Translations under genes and position numbers: made by a program
Source: Mycobacterium montefiorense
Lineage (GTDB): Bacteria; Actinomycetota; Actinomycetes; Mycobacteriales; Mycobacteriaceae
Direction of reading: 5' to 3'
NCBI RefSeq assembly: GCF_003112775.1
Contig: NZ_BFCH01000002.1
Coordinates: forward strand, 135,195-199,194
Length of the DNA: 64,000 bases
The notes under the pieces: generated by a model
Databases searched by the model: none
The model's input: the letters and a program-made list of their open reading frames with translations, nothing else
Told to the model about the DNA's origin: nothing
Shown: positions 35,983-45,803 of the stretch, piece after piece
How the letters are laid out: each line of letters begins with the position of its first letter
How positions within the stretch are numbered: the first letter of the stretch is position 1

Positions 35983-36548
35983 GCCCCGTTAGCCTTCCGG
36001 CATCCAAACGCCTCGCAATCTATGAGCTGTCCAGAGAGTCGCGACAGAGAAGATGCCAAACCAAGCGGTACTGGTCGACCGATCGGACACCAAGACAGAC
36101 TCTTAGAACGGGTTTGATGTCGCTAGAAGACCCATGTCCGCAGCGACGGTGGTTACACCGGCCAGCTCATTGGATGGGCCGCCCGCATCACCAACAAAGT
36201 AGTTCGTAAACCGTTGGTTATCAAGACCTTTCAACACGTTGCTGCAAGGTTGCCGGCCGGATGATGTTGGCATAGATCGTCAAGTGCCGCCACCTCGACC
36301 ACGATTACAAGCGACTTCCGATACCAGCGAGACTGATGGTCCGACGCCATGCACGTGCGGCAAACTCTGGCAAGAGCCGGCGGCAACAGGGCAGGAAACG
36401 CACAGGAATTTAGGCAGGAAACACACAAGGGCTTATCCCTACCGGAGAGGTGAAGTCACGATCTAGGCTGGCAAAGGCAGGCTCCGACGACGCGCCTAGA
36501 CATGAGCTAATTCACGAAAGCCATTGCTAAGAAAGGCGTTTAGGATCG
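35983..36548. other. Divergent intergenic region upstream of mmpS and the ACP/PKS genes
   Basis: About 570 bases with no gene that I can support and frequent stops on both strands. It must contain the promoter of the mmpS-mmpL pair and, with the next stretch, that of the ACP-PKS genes. I found no clear palindromic operator. Confidence 0.45.
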
Positions 36549-36715
36549 ATGTCATACTTACTGTCGGAACCTGAAACCATTGATGATGTCGCCCAAAGTT
36601 GGCCGACACAGCGAATGCCTACGACGCAACCGAGTTCGCCACCGTAGCTGTGGTGGCGAATGCGCGACCCGCGATCACTGCATCCGTCCTAATCGACATG
36701 TTCGTAGCCCGTACT
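36549..36715 (+). pseudogene. PE-family-like remnant (short, frameshifted)
   Basis: The ATG at 36,549 begins MSYLLSEPETIDDVAQ, matching the start of the mycobacterial PE domain (MSxxxxEPE followed by Ala-rich helix). The frame ends at a TAG after 32 residues. In the neighbouring frame from 36,599 the sequence TANAYDATEFATVAVVANARPAITASVLIDMF continues with the spacing expected for the rest of a PE domain, although well diverged. It looks like a decayed PE gene just before the ACP. The match is by eye over a short stretch. Confidence 0.45.
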
Positions 36716-36736
36716 TCATCACACGAGGAGATACCA

Positions 36737-36988
36737 ATGTCTGCACCCGCCGCAATCGACGATTGGCTCGCAACGAAAATCGCTGGGTACCTGTCGATCA
36801 CACCAGATATGGTTGATCGGGACCGCAGTTTGGCCGACTATGGGTTGGACTCGGTTTATGCGGTCACCATCTGCGGTGAGATCGAGGATGCGTTCGGCCT
36901 CCCGATTGAACCGACGCTGGCTTGGGACTATCCCTCCGTGAACGCTATGTCCGATCATCTCGATGTGATGCTGCGAGCCGCGAGCTAG
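36737..36988 (+). CDS. Acyl carrier protein (fatty-acyl loading)
   Basis: An 83-residue ACP. GAGGAG lies 7 bases before the ATG at 36,737, which is preferred over a longer frame beginning upstream. The phosphopantetheine site is Ser39 in DYGLDSVYAV. FAAL-associated mycobacterial ACPs have this size and motif. It ends 6 bases before the PKS start and probably presents the FAAL-loaded acyl chain to the KS domain and possibly to the dehydrogenases. Confidence 0.9.
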   Translation: MSAPAAIDDWLATKIAGYLSITPDMVDRDRSLADYGLDSVYAVTICGEIEDAFGLPIEPTLAWDYPSVNAMSDHLDVMLRAAS

Positions 36989-36994
36989 GTCGAG

Positions 36995-39956
36995 ATGGGT
37001 ATCGACGTCGCCGGCATTGCATGCCGATTCCCTGGAGCGGCTGATACCGGCGAGTTCTGGGACCTATTGATCCGTGGTCGGCACGGGATTCGAATGGTCC
37101 CGGAAACGCGTTGGTCTGCAGATGAATTCACTGCTGACGGCGAGTTGGCTCCAGGTAAGACCAATACGCGACATGCTGGATTCATCGATGATCCTGAGCG
37201 ATTCGATTTCGGCTTCTTCAACATTGCACCGAATGAGGCCGCGGCATCCGATATCCAGCAGCGCTTAGTTCTACAGACGACGTATCACGCCCTGGAAGAC
37301 GCCGGACTCGATCCGTATCGCCTTCGCGGGTCAGCTACCGGAATGTTCGTTGGTGTGATGTCGAGTGACTGGGCGACACTGCATCTCGCCGACTACACGG
37401 GAATCACGCCACAATGCGGTATCGGCAATGGCTACTGCATGATCGCCAATCGCGTTTCCTACTCGCTGGATTTCGTTGGACCGAGTATGTCAGTCGATAC
37501 CGCATGCTCGTCATCGTTGACCGCGGTTCATCTTGCAGTGTCCGCCCTTCGGAACGAGGAATGCGACCTGGCTGTTGTGGCCGGCGTCAATTTGATGCTC
37601 ACCCCTGCCCTCTCAATCTTCTATGCACAGGCTGGGCTTTCAGCGAAAGATGGCCGATGTCGGCCATTTTCAAAGTCCGGTGGCGGTATCGGCCGCGGCG
37701 AAGGAGTAGGCGTGGTGATTCTGCGTCGTTCCGCTGACCGCCCCGCCGATGCCCCCGCCCCCTATGCGAGCGTGCGAGGTAGCTTCGCGTGTCAAGATGG
37801 GCGCAGCAACGGAATCACCGCGCCAAGTCGCCGCGGTCAGGAGATTGCCATTACCTCTGCGTTACGTCGCGCAGGATGCGCCAGTTCCGATCTCCACTTC
37901 GTAGAGGCGCACGGGACAGGTACCACCCTTGGAGACATGATCGAGGTCCAAGCGCTAGGAGCGGTATTCCGGGATCGTGGCCACCAGCCCCCCCCTGGTT
38001 ATTGGTTCAGTCAAGGGGAACATCGGACACGCCGAGGGAGCTGCCGGCATCGCTGGATTTATCAAGGCGTGTCTTTCTATTCACCATCGACGAGTTCCAC
38101 CTTCGCTTACCTCCGAAGACGAGAATCCAGCTCTCGCCCTGGCAGATCGCGGGCTGAAACTGGCATTGACTCCCGAGAAGCTCCCGCTAGGTACTGCGGT
38201 CGGAGGTGTTAGCAGTTTCGGATTGGGCGGCTCCAACGTCCACGTCGTCGTCGGCTCGGTTCCGCGGCAACGGAGCCCGATGCGGCCGGATCGGATGGGC
38301 GGGATCGGCGTGCTGACCGTCTCGGGAAACGATGCCGCGGCGGTAGATCGCAACCTAGATGTTCTAGTGCAGAACTTCAGCGGCCGCGAACAATGGCCTC
38401 GCTACTGCTACTCGACCAATCAAGTTAAAGCAGGGGGCTCGTTGCGAATCGCTTTGGTCGCAAGGGGAAGAGACGATTTACAAAGCAAAGCCTTGATAGC
38501 GAAACGCCTTCTCGCTCAGCATGACCGGAATTCATCGCGCAGTAGGCATCCGCGCATCGGTTTCTTATACACCGGCCAAGGATCGCAATACCCGACGATG
38601 GCAATGGCATTGCGCGACGACCACCCGGGATTCGCAAGTGCCCTCGAGGATGCAGACAAGCTACTGTTCCCCTTCTTCGGCGGTTCAGTGGTTCAGGCGA
38701 TCGACCGTGGAGAAGACCACCAGGGGCGCAGCCTTGACAACACCGCGGTGGCACAGCCCGCACTGTTCGCGGTGCAGTACGCTCTGACTCAGACTTTTGC
38801 GGCCCACGGAGTGCGACCTGAAATTGTGTTGGGCCACAGCGTCGGTGAAATAGCAGCATGTGTGGCCGCGGGCATCATCTCCCCTGGCGACGCGGCTGCG
38901 CTGGTTGTACGGCGCGGTGCACTTATGAGTTCGATACCAGCGGGCGGGGCCATGCTAGCGGCTCAAATTCCAACTGATGACGCGATGAAATTCATCGGTG
39001 GTCCGGTTTCGCTCGCGGCAATAAACGGCCGGGCAAATGTTGTCTTTTCCGGCCCGACCGACCAGATCAACGATATCGAGGATCGGCTGAACACAAGTGG
39101 GGTGCGCACACGTCGGCTCCCCGTCTCGTACGCGTTTCACTCACCGGCCATGACCCCCATTGCAGATGAATTGGCCGCAGTGGCGCCGAAACCAAAGACT
39201 GGCACCGGTGTAAAGATGATCTCAACCGTCGACGGGACGGTAATCGGCCCGGATATGTTGGTTGGCGAGTACTGGCGAAAGCAGCTGCTGTGTGCGGTGG
39301 ACTTTTATGCTGCCGCAAAGACACTTGAAGCAGAAGCGCCGACCCATCTCATCGAAATCGGCCCACAGGCAATCCTCCTCGGCCTGCTGAAAACGACTGA
39401 CGTTGCGATGAATAGCGTGCGTGCGGCACCAATCCCCGGAAAGGCGGCAACCGGCCTAGACCTTGCCGGTGTCCTCGCACAGCTATGGCAGTCTGGAATG
39501 GAAATCAATTGGCCTGCAATGTATATGGAAAGCGACCGCGCGGTGTGTCGCCTTCCATCTTATGCGTTCGCGGACAACGAGCGCTTCTTCACATCCGCCG
39601 CAACCACCGCGTATTCGCGGTTCGTCCAAGACATCGACGCGGTGACGCACAGTAGTAGCAACGATGCCAGGGGCCACGCGGCGCCGGTTAGTAAGCAAAG
39701 CGAGGTAGCTTTCGAGAGTGTCCACCACACTATTATTCGAGTGCTTGCCGAGATCACCGGGCATCAAGAGGACGCACTGCATCCGACAGTCGACCTCCGT
39801 GACGATTTAGGTTTCGACTCCGTTCAGGCGATGCAGTTCGCTGACCGCATCGCTGCAGAACTCGCGATACCGCATCTCGACCCAGGTGCGCTGCAAGCCA
39901 GCCTGGCCACGGTTGCGGATCTCACCAACCTTGTCACCGGCGCAGCCTCTCGATAA
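36995..39956 (+). pseudogene. Type I polyketide synthase KS-AT-ACP, frameshifted in KS
   Basis: Two overlapping frames together encode one PKS module of about 986 residues. The first frame (36,995 to about 37,995) has the KS with nucleophile Cys171 (DTACSSSL) and His306 (VEAHGTG). The second continues with the last KS His (KGNIGH), the AT with GHSVGE near 38,832 and the specificity motif YAFH (closer to the malonyl HAFH than to methylmalonyl YASH), and a C-terminal ACP with Ser in FDSVQAM near 39,819. The frames switch at a run of eight C residues (37,988-37,995); seven would restore one frame. No KR, DH, ER or TE is present, so an intact module would leave a beta-ketoacyl-ACP. It may be a true mutation, a phase-variable tract or a sequencing error. 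Confidence 0.85.
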
Positions 39957-39957
39957 C

Positions 39958-40016
39958 CGCGCGGCATTGTGCAGCTGGCCCGTTGACCGTCCGTGCCAGC
40001 TGCTGCGGGCATCGCG
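39958..40016 (+). pseudogene. Diverged fragment of cyp137 (about 20 codons)
   Basis: Two bases after the PKS stop codon the sequence matches codons 143-160 of cyp137: it translates as RAALCSWPVDRP and then QLLRASR, against RAALRSWPVDRP and QMLEAAR in the intact gene. The central 24 bases (39,971-39,994) are identical to 15,484-15,507, and about nine differences are spread through the rest. It is a relic, not a gene, and marks the right edge of the island. Confidence 0.75.
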
Positions 40017-40022
40017 CGCCGA

Positions 40023-40598
40023 CTAACTCTGCGCCCATTCCCGTCCGCATACCCGGCAATGCCGGGTGACTGTCGACGATTGCGGTTCGCCTTGCCCGGG
40101 TTGTCGAACCAGATGGGTGGATAGATCGCCGCAACCCGGACAGGCACAGGTCGCCCGATACGGCTCGACTGGCTGGCGGGTCATCAGGTGCAGGTTTTCG
40201 GCTCGTGAGAACGGCACGATCACCAGACGCTGCGGGCGGGGGGCAGCTTTTGGGGTGTCGAGCCACAAAAGGCCACAGACCACCATCGTCACCGCCCCGA
40301 AAACAGCCCCGATGACTAGTGGGATGTTCCATGGCCAGTTCGGCGGGATAGGTGTCAGCGCGAGAAACATCAATACGGCGGAGACCAGGAAGCTGATGAT
40401 GAAGCCAGGCTTAGCGAATCGATAGCCGCCGACCTGCAGCGCCTGCCAAACGTCGATCTCGTGGCGCCGTTGTGCAATCTCTAAAAGTGTTGGGGGGTAA
40501 GGGAATTCGCTGTCTCGTAGCGAATCTGGGAAATCGGTCACGCGTTCGCGAATCTCCCGCTGCTCGGTGATCGGCCCGGCCAATGTTATGCGGGACAA
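40023..40598 (-). CDS. Hypothetical membrane protein with C-terminal zinc-ribbon-like motif
   Basis: A 191-residue protein. After a polar N-terminal third (1-65) come two adjacent hydrophobic helices (about 68-85 and 92-112). The C-terminal end has CACPGCG and, later, CRVCG, the Cys spacing of a zinc ribbon. I do not recognise the family; no neighbour suggests a role. It lies between the cyp137 relic and the PPE remnant and looks intact. Confidence 0.7.
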   Translation of the reverse strand: MSRITLAGPITEQREIRERVTDFPDSLRDSEFPYPPTLLEIAQRRHEIDVWQALQVGGYRFAKPGFIISFLVSAVLMFLALTPIPPNWPWNIPLVIGAVFGAVTMVVCGLLWLDTPKAAPRPQRLVIVPFSRAENLHLMTRQPVEPYRATCACPGCGDLSTHLVRQPGQGEPQSSTVTRHCRVCGREWAQS

Positions 40599-40874
40599 GT
40601 CTAGTGCGGGGTGTCAAGCCCGGCGAGGTGATGACGATCCTCTTATCGCGATTCGGAACCCCACTGAGCAGAGGTCGTCAAAATTGCTTGTACTGGTGGC
40701 GCTGAATGCTCCAGCGACCACAAAAGCCTCTGCTACAGGCCAGATTCCAAGAATCTCTCAGCGCTGACTCAGCGACAAATCTGTACGTTCAGGCGCTGTG
40801 AGCAACGAAATCGGGATCCGTAGCGTGCGGGCCCACAGGTGCCACCACAGTTGCCGCAGGCTGCAACGGAGTCG

Positions 40875-41350
40875 ATGGTGACCGCGGCGTTGGACTTTGC
40901 GGTGCTTCCTCCCGAGGTCAATTCGGCGCGGATGTATTCGGGGGTGGGGTCGGAATCTTTGTTGGTGGCTGCATCAGCGTGGAGCTCGTTGGCGGCGGAG
41001 TTGCGGTCGACCGCGCTGTCGTATGGGACTGTGCTCTCGGCGTTGACCGAGGAGGAATGGCAGGGGCCGGCCTCGGCGGCGATGGCGACTGCGGCAACCC
41101 CGTATGTGGCGTGGATGATCACCGCCGCCGAGCGAGCCGAGCAAGCCGCGAGCAAGGCGGAGGCCGCAGCGGCGGCCTATGAGACGGCGTTTGCGGCCAC
41201 GGTGCCCCCACCGCAGATCGTGACCAACCGCACGCAGCTAGCCAGGCTGTTGGCCACCAATGTGATCGGGCAGAACACCCCGGCGATCGCGGCTACCGAG
41301 GCGCAGATGCTGAGCGCGACGACCGCCAGCCAGTACACCATCGGCAGGTA
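40875..41350 (+). pseudogene. Truncated PPE gene
   Basis: From the ATG at 40,875 the sequence is a typical PPE domain: [17 protein letters not shown] near the start, the WxG motif in [12 protein letters not shown], and the long Ala-rich helix ending in [15 protein letters not shown] domains should run about 180 residues and be followed by a variable tail. Here homology stops near residue 145 (about 41,310) and a few foreign codons lead to a stop. It was cut by a rearrangement and is probably non-functional. Confidence 0.85.
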
Positions 41351-41557
41351 GCGGTCGAGGAGTAACTGGAAGCTCAAGACCACGCCCAGGGCGACGGTAA
41401 AGATCAGCGCCGTCACGCTAAGGCCAAGGCCCACAGTCGTACTGATCCAGTCGGCGAAGCTCTCGCCGACGGTCGTGCACAGGATCTTGATGATCCAGAA
41501 CCAAACGGTGACCGCAGGAACCTTGCTGAGCATCACCCGAGGAGCGCGAAGGGCCAT
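41310..41557 (-). pseudogene. Truncated COG4705-like membrane protein
   Basis: From the ATG at 41,557 the minus strand encodes VMLSKVPAVTVWFWIIKILCTTVGESFADW and the following three hydrophobic helices up to [11 protein letters not shown], typical of the first half of COG4705 predicted membrane proteins (about 250 residues). Homology stops near 41,310, where the reading runs antisense through the PPE remnant. The second half of the gene is missing. Confidence 0.75.
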
Positions 41558-41650
41558 GGAATGGATTAACTGACTCACAGCGCCAGACCGTATCGATTCG
41601 TCGCTGAGGCAACGCTGAGGAATTGTCAGCGCCAGATCCACGCCGCCTGG

Positions 41651-42874
41651 TCAGTCGTTGACGCCGAGCGCCGCATTCTCTGCTTCGGCAGGTCGCGGGC
41701 TTGTGTTCTCCGCGTTCAGGTTCCGGGTCGGTCGTAGCGCGGCCTGCACTACCAGGCCCGCCGCCAGCGCCCAAAACGCAGCGCTGATGCCGGCCAGGCT
41801 CACTCCTGATACAGCGACAACAAATGTGATCGCCGCCGGGGCACGCCCAGCGAGATCGACCGGGCCGGACGTGGCCACTGCCAGTGACGAGCCCAGGGTG
41901 CTGAGCAGCCCGAGGCCGGCGACCGCGCCGATCACCTCGGGGGGTGCTCCGGCGACGAGCGTGGTCAGCGCGGTGGTCAGCGCGGCCAGCACGAGATAGC
42001 CGGCGCCGAAGGCCGTCGCGGCCGGCCACCGCCGTGCCGGATCGCGGTGTGCTTCAGGGGATGCCGGAACCGCCGCACTGATAGCGGCCAGGTTGATCGC
42101 GTGCCCGCCGAAGGCGGCGCCGGCTAGCGTGCCGAGCCCGGTGACCGTCATCGACTCCCGCCAGGGCACCTGATAGCCGTAGGAACCCATGATCGCGACA
42201 CCAGGAACATTCTGGGCGGCCATCGTGACGATGTAGAGAGGCAGTGTTACGCCAACGACGGCGGCCCAGTTTAGTTGCGGCGTCGTCCAGACCGGTTGTG
42301 GGAGAACCGGTCCCGATAGACCGGCGTGGTGAGTGAGTCCAATCACCGTGAGCGTGACCACGAAGGCCGCCGGCACCGCCCATCGTGTCGCGAACCTGGC
42401 GAACACCAGCCAGGTCAACAAGATTGGGGTCACCTGCCAGGGGTGTGACGCCAGCCCGCGCACCGGGGTCAGGCACAGTTGCAGCACGACACCGGCGAGC
42501 ATCGCTTGTGCGATCGGCGCCGGGATCGCGGTGATCAACGCACCCATCCGCGGCCAGACGCCGGTCAGCAGTACCAGGGCTCCGGTGAGCAGGAATGCTC
42601 CAACGGCGGCCGGCCATCCGCCGTGCACCACTCCGGTGCTGACCAGCACTGCCGCGCCCGGCGTCGACCAGGCTAGCGTGATCGGAATCCGATGCCGCAG
42701 GCTCAGCCACAGCGTGCCCAGCCCGATGGTGACGCACAGCACCGCCAGCCCCGAAGTGGCCTGCTTGGGTGTGGCGCCCACTGCTTGCAGGCCGGCTATA
42801 ACGACGGCGAACGCGCTCGTGTAGCCCACCAGGGCGATGCTCAGTCCTGCGTGAATCGGCTGGCGGAGTTCCAC
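41651..42874 (-). CDS. BenE family benzoate/proton symporter-like transporter
   Basis: A 407-residue membrane protein with about 12 hydrophobic segments. The N-terminal IHAGLSIALVGYTSAFAVV and the PITLAWSTPGAAVL motif are typical of the BenE family. The start is a GTG at 42,874 lying inside an inverted repeat. It is divergent from an XRE-cupin regulator, 55 bp away, the arrangement also seen for ydcO/ydcN in E. coli. The transported compound need not be benzoate: no aromatic-degradation gene is nearby. Confidence 0.88.
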   Translation of the reverse strand: MELRQPIHAGLSIALVGYTSAFAVVIAGLQAVGATPKQATSGLAVLCVTIGLGTLWLSLRHRIPITLAWSTPGAAVLVSTGVVHGGWPAAVGAFLLTGALVLLTGVWPRMGALITAIPAPIAQAMLAGVVLQLCLTPVRGLASHPWQVTPILLTWLVFARFATRWAVPAAFVVTLTVIGLTHHAGLSGPVLPQPVWTTPQLNWAAVVGVTLPLYIVTMAAQNVPGVAIMGSYGYQVPWRESMTVTGLGTLAGAAFGGHAINLAAISAAVPASPEAHRDPARRWPAATAFGAGYLVLAALTTALTTLVAGAPPEVIGAVAGLGLLSTLGSSLAVATSGPVDLAGRAPAAITFVVAVSGVSLAGISAAFWALAAGLVVQAALRPTRNLNAENTSPRPAEAENAALGVND

Positions 42875-42913
42875 AAACAGAACTGTAGCGCGGGTGTTCT
42901 GTTTATGGAACTC
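42866..42913. promoter_or_regulatory. Operator-like palindrome between benE and the XRE gene
   Basis: An inverted repeat with arms of about 18 bases (42,866-42,883 and 42,896-42,913) around a 12-base spacer; within the inner 15 bases (TTCCACAAACAGAAC) there is one mismatch. It covers the benE start codon and ends 16 bases before the regulator start. It is the probable binding site of the divergent XRE-cupin protein controlling both genes. Confidence 0.75.
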
Positions 42914-42929
42914 TGGCTACGGTTAGACC

Positions 42930-43493
42930 ATGGATGACGTGTCGGTCGTGGTGGGCGCCCGGGTGCGCGCTGAACGCCAGGCCCGCGGGTTTTCGCTCGC
43001 GGCGCTGTCGTCAGCGGCGGGCATCGGCAAGGGATCGCTATCGGAGATCGAGAACGGCGCGCGCAGCCCAACCCTGGGGACGCTGTACGCGGTCGCCGGC
43101 GCGCTGGGGCTGCCGCTAGCGACACTGCTTGACGGTCGCCGCGGAACACGCGTCGCAGCAGAAGGGATCGCCATCAGCCTGCTTGATGTCACCGACGGTG
43201 AGCACGGCACCGTTGAGATCTACCGTCTGCAGCTTGGCGTCGGTGCCCGGCATCGTTCCTCCGCACACGGCCGCGATGTCGTCGAGCACCTGCTGGTGAC
43301 TTCGGGTAGGGCGGCTGTCGGGCGCGCCGGTGAGGAGGTGGAGTTGGCCGCGGGCGCATCAGCCGACTGGATCAGCGACGTGCCCCACACCTACGCTGCG
43401 CTCGATGACGTGCCGGTGGATGCCGTGCTGGTGATCCGCTCACCGCACCAATCTGAGTCGGGCAAGCCTGGCGCGGGAAAACGCACCAGGTAG
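42930..43493 (+). CDS. XRE family transcriptional regulator with cupin domain
   Basis: A 187-residue regulator. About 8-62 is a helix-turn-helix ([31 protein letters not shown]). About 100-175 is a cupin sensor ([22 protein letters not shown], with a later VPHTYAAL). It most likely senses a small ligand and regulates the divergent BenE gene through the palindrome between them. The start is the ATG at 42,930. Confidence 0.88.
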   Translation: MDDVSVVVGARVRAERQARGFSLAALSSAAGIGKGSLSEIENGARSPTLGTLYAVAGALGLPLATLLDGRRGTRVAAEGIAISLLDVTDGEHGTVEIYRLQLGVGARHRSSAHGRDVVEHLLVTSGRAAVGRAGEEVELAAGASADWISDVPHTYAALDDVPVDAVLVIRSPHQSESGKPGAGKRTR

Positions 43494-43549
43494 GCAAGAG
43501 CAAACTGCTTAGGCGTTCTCAAAACGCGCATCGAGAACCTGTTTCATGG

Positions 43550-43623
<74 letters not shown>

Positions 43624-43683
43624 CTTGAAGCCACGACAGCGTATCGCACCCGCCCATCGACTCGCCAAACCGCTGGCTGCGGG

Positions 43684-44790
43684 CTACGTCCAACTGCAGT
43701 TGCGCTCGAAGTCGACCAGCGCCTCGGCAGGACCGGTGAGTTCGAGTCCCTGAGCACCGACCCAATCGTCACTGAAATAGGTGTCGGCGTAGCGGTCGCC
43801 GCTGTCGGCGATCAGCGTGACCACCGAGCCGCTGCGGCCCGCGGCAACCATCTCGGCGAGCAGGCCGAAAGCGCCCCACAGATTGGTGCCCGTCGACGGC
43901 CCCACCCGTCGTCCCAGTACGGCGCTGACATGGCGGGCGGCCGCGATCGACGCCGCGTCGGGCACCGCGACCATCCGGTCGACGACGTCGGGCAGAAACG
44001 ACGGTTCGACCCGCGGCCGGCCGATCCCCTCGATGCGAGACGATGCATTCATCACCAGGTCGTAGCGCTGTTCGGCGTAGGCGGGAAAGAACGCGGAGTT
44101 CTCCGGGTCGACGACGCACAGCCCGGTGGCGTGCCGCCGGTAACGGATGTAGCGGCCGATTGTCGCGCTGGTTCCGCCGGTGCCCGCACCCACCACGATC
44201 CACTCCGGAATCGGGTACTCCTCGTCGCGCATCTGCGCGAAGATCGACTCCGCGATGTTGTTGTTGCCGCGCCAGTCGGTGGCTCGCTCGGCGTTGGTGA
44301 ACTGGTCCATGTAGTGGCCGCCGGTGTCTTGGGCGACGCGCTGCGCCTCGGCGTACACCTCGCTGGAGTTCTGCACGAAATGGCAACGGCCGCCCTGTGA
44401 TTCGATTAGCTCCACCTTGGAGGAGCTGGTGCTCTCCGGGACCACGGCGACGAACGGCAGCCCCAGCAGGGACGCGAAGTAGGCCTCGGATATCGCCGTC
44501 GAACCCGACGACGCCTCGACGACCGTGGTGCCCTCGCCGATCCTGCCGTTGCACAGCGCATAGAGGAACAACGACCGCGCCAGACGGTGCTTGAGGCTGC
44601 CGGTGATGTGCGTCGACTCGTCCTTGAGATACAGCGCGATGTCGACATCCGTGCCCCAGGCCGCCGGCAGCGGGTAGCGCAACAGGTGGGTATCGGCGCT
44701 ACGCCGGGCATCGGCTTCGATCAATCTGATCGCGTTGTCCGCCCAGCTTCGTGAGTGGCTGTGGACCGCGATCTGGGTCCTGTCGTTCAA
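43684..44790 (-). CDS. PLP-dependent cysteine-synthase-like lyase (Rv3684-like)
   Basis: A 368-residue fold-type II PLP enzyme. The Schiff-base Lys is in [16 protein letters not shown] is the substrate/asparagine-type loop, and [12 protein letters not shown] is the phosphate-binding glycine loop. It resembles cysteine synthase and cystathionine beta-synthase, but its substrate is not known. The TTG start at 44,790 overlaps the metallophosphoesterase stop (TTGA). A longer frame upstream is antisense noise. Orthologue of Rv3684 by position. Confidence 0.85.
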   Translation of the reverse strand: MNDRTQIAVHSHSRSWADNAIRLIEADARRSADTHLLRYPLPAAWGTDVDIALYLKDESTHITGSLKHRLARSLFLYALCNGRIGEGTTVVEASSGSTAISEAYFASLLGLPFVAVVPESTSSSKVELIESQGGRCHFVQNSSEVYAEAQRVAQDTGGHYMDQFTNAERATDWRGNNNIAESIFAQMRDEEYPIPEWIVVGAGTGGTSATIGRYIRYRRHATGLCVVDPENSAFFPAYAEQRYDLVMNASSRIEGIGRPRVEPSFLPDVVDRMVAVPDAASIAAARHVSAVLGRRVGPSTGTNLWGAFGLLAEMVAAGRSGSVVTLIADSGDRYADTYFSDDWVGAQGLELTGPAEALVDFERNCSWT

Positions 44791-45746
44791 CGCAACGATG
44801 CCGCGGGCTGGGTGCGGCCCAGGTCGCTGCGGGAGTCGCGGCCACCCATCGGGGCGGCGATCAACGTCAGCAGGGTCGCTTCGGGCCGGCAGCAGAACCG
44901 GACTGGCGCAAACGGGGAGGTGCCCAGGCCCGCCGAAACGTGCAACTGCATGTTGGCGCCCCAGCGTGACGGCCCCTTCGCCCGGGTCCGGTCCAGGCCG
45001 CAGTTGGTCACCAGCGCGCCGTAGAACGGCAGACACAGTTGGCCGCCGTGCGTGTGTCCGGCCATCACCAGCTGGTAGCCGTCGGCGGCGAAGCGATCCA
45101 GCACGCGCGGCTCGGGGGAGTGGACCAGTCCCAGTCGCAAGTTCGCCGCGGGGCTGGCCGGACCGGCGATCGTCTCGTAGCGGTCGCGGTCGATGTGCGG
45201 GTCGTCTACGCCCGCGGCGGCGAGGTGCAGGCCGCCCACCTCGAACTCGCGGCGAGTGTGCGTGAGGTCGAGCCAGCCACGCTCGGTGAACGCCGCCCGC
45301 AGATCCTGCCAGGGCAGCGGCTCGCCCTTTATCCGGTGCGACGGGTTGGTCAGGTAGTTCAACGGGTTCTTCAGGCGCGGCCCGAAGTAGTCATTGCTGC
45401 CGAAGACGAAGACACCCGGGCGCGACAGCAGATCCCCGAGCGCCTGCACGACCGCGGGCACCGCTTTGGGGTGGGCCAGGTTATCGCCGGTGTTGACGAC
45501 CAGGTCGGGCTCCCAGCCGGCCAGCTCGCGCAGCCAGGCCTGCTTGCGACGCTGGTTGGGCATCATATGCAGATCGCTGAGATGCAGTACCCGCAGCGGT
45601 GTGGAACCCGGCGATAAGACCGGCATGGTTATTTCGCGCAGGGCGAAGGCGTTGCGCTCGACGACCGCGGCGTAACCGATGCCGGCGATGGTCGAACCGA
45701 CCGCGACGGCGCCGGTGCGGATCAGGGCGGGCAAAACATCAGCCAT
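44787..45746 (-). CDS. Metallophosphoesterase (Rv3683-like)
   Basis: A 319-residue calcineurin-like phosphoesterase. Metal-binding motifs are HLSDLHMM (DxH), NTGDNL (GDN), FGSNDYFG (GN[H/D]), and GHTHGGQL (GHxH). A hydrophobic segment at the N-terminus (about 8-28) suggests membrane anchoring, as in YkuE-like proteins. It lies between ponA2 and the PLP-lyase gene, in the same order and strand as in M. tuberculosis. Confidence 0.9.
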   Translation of the reverse strand: MADVLPALIRTGAVAVGSTIAGIGYAAVVERNAFALREITMPVLSPGSTPLRVLHLSDLHMMPNQRRKQAWLRELAGWEPDLVVNTGDNLAHPKAVPAVVQALGDLLSRPGVFVFGSNDYFGPRLKNPLNYLTNPSHRIKGEPLPWQDLRAAFTERGWLDLTHTRREFEVGGLHLAAAGVDDPHIDRDRYETIAGPASPAANLRLGLVHSPEPRVLDRFAADGYQLVMAGHTHGGQLCLPFYGALVTNCGLDRTRAKGPSRWGANMQLHVSAGLGTSPFAPVRFCCRPEATLLTLIAAPMGGRDSRSDLGRTQPAASLR

Positions 45747-45803
45747 GCACGCAGCCTACTGCCGGCCGCGGACTCACGAGCACGTGTCGCGCCTTCGCGT
45801 TGC

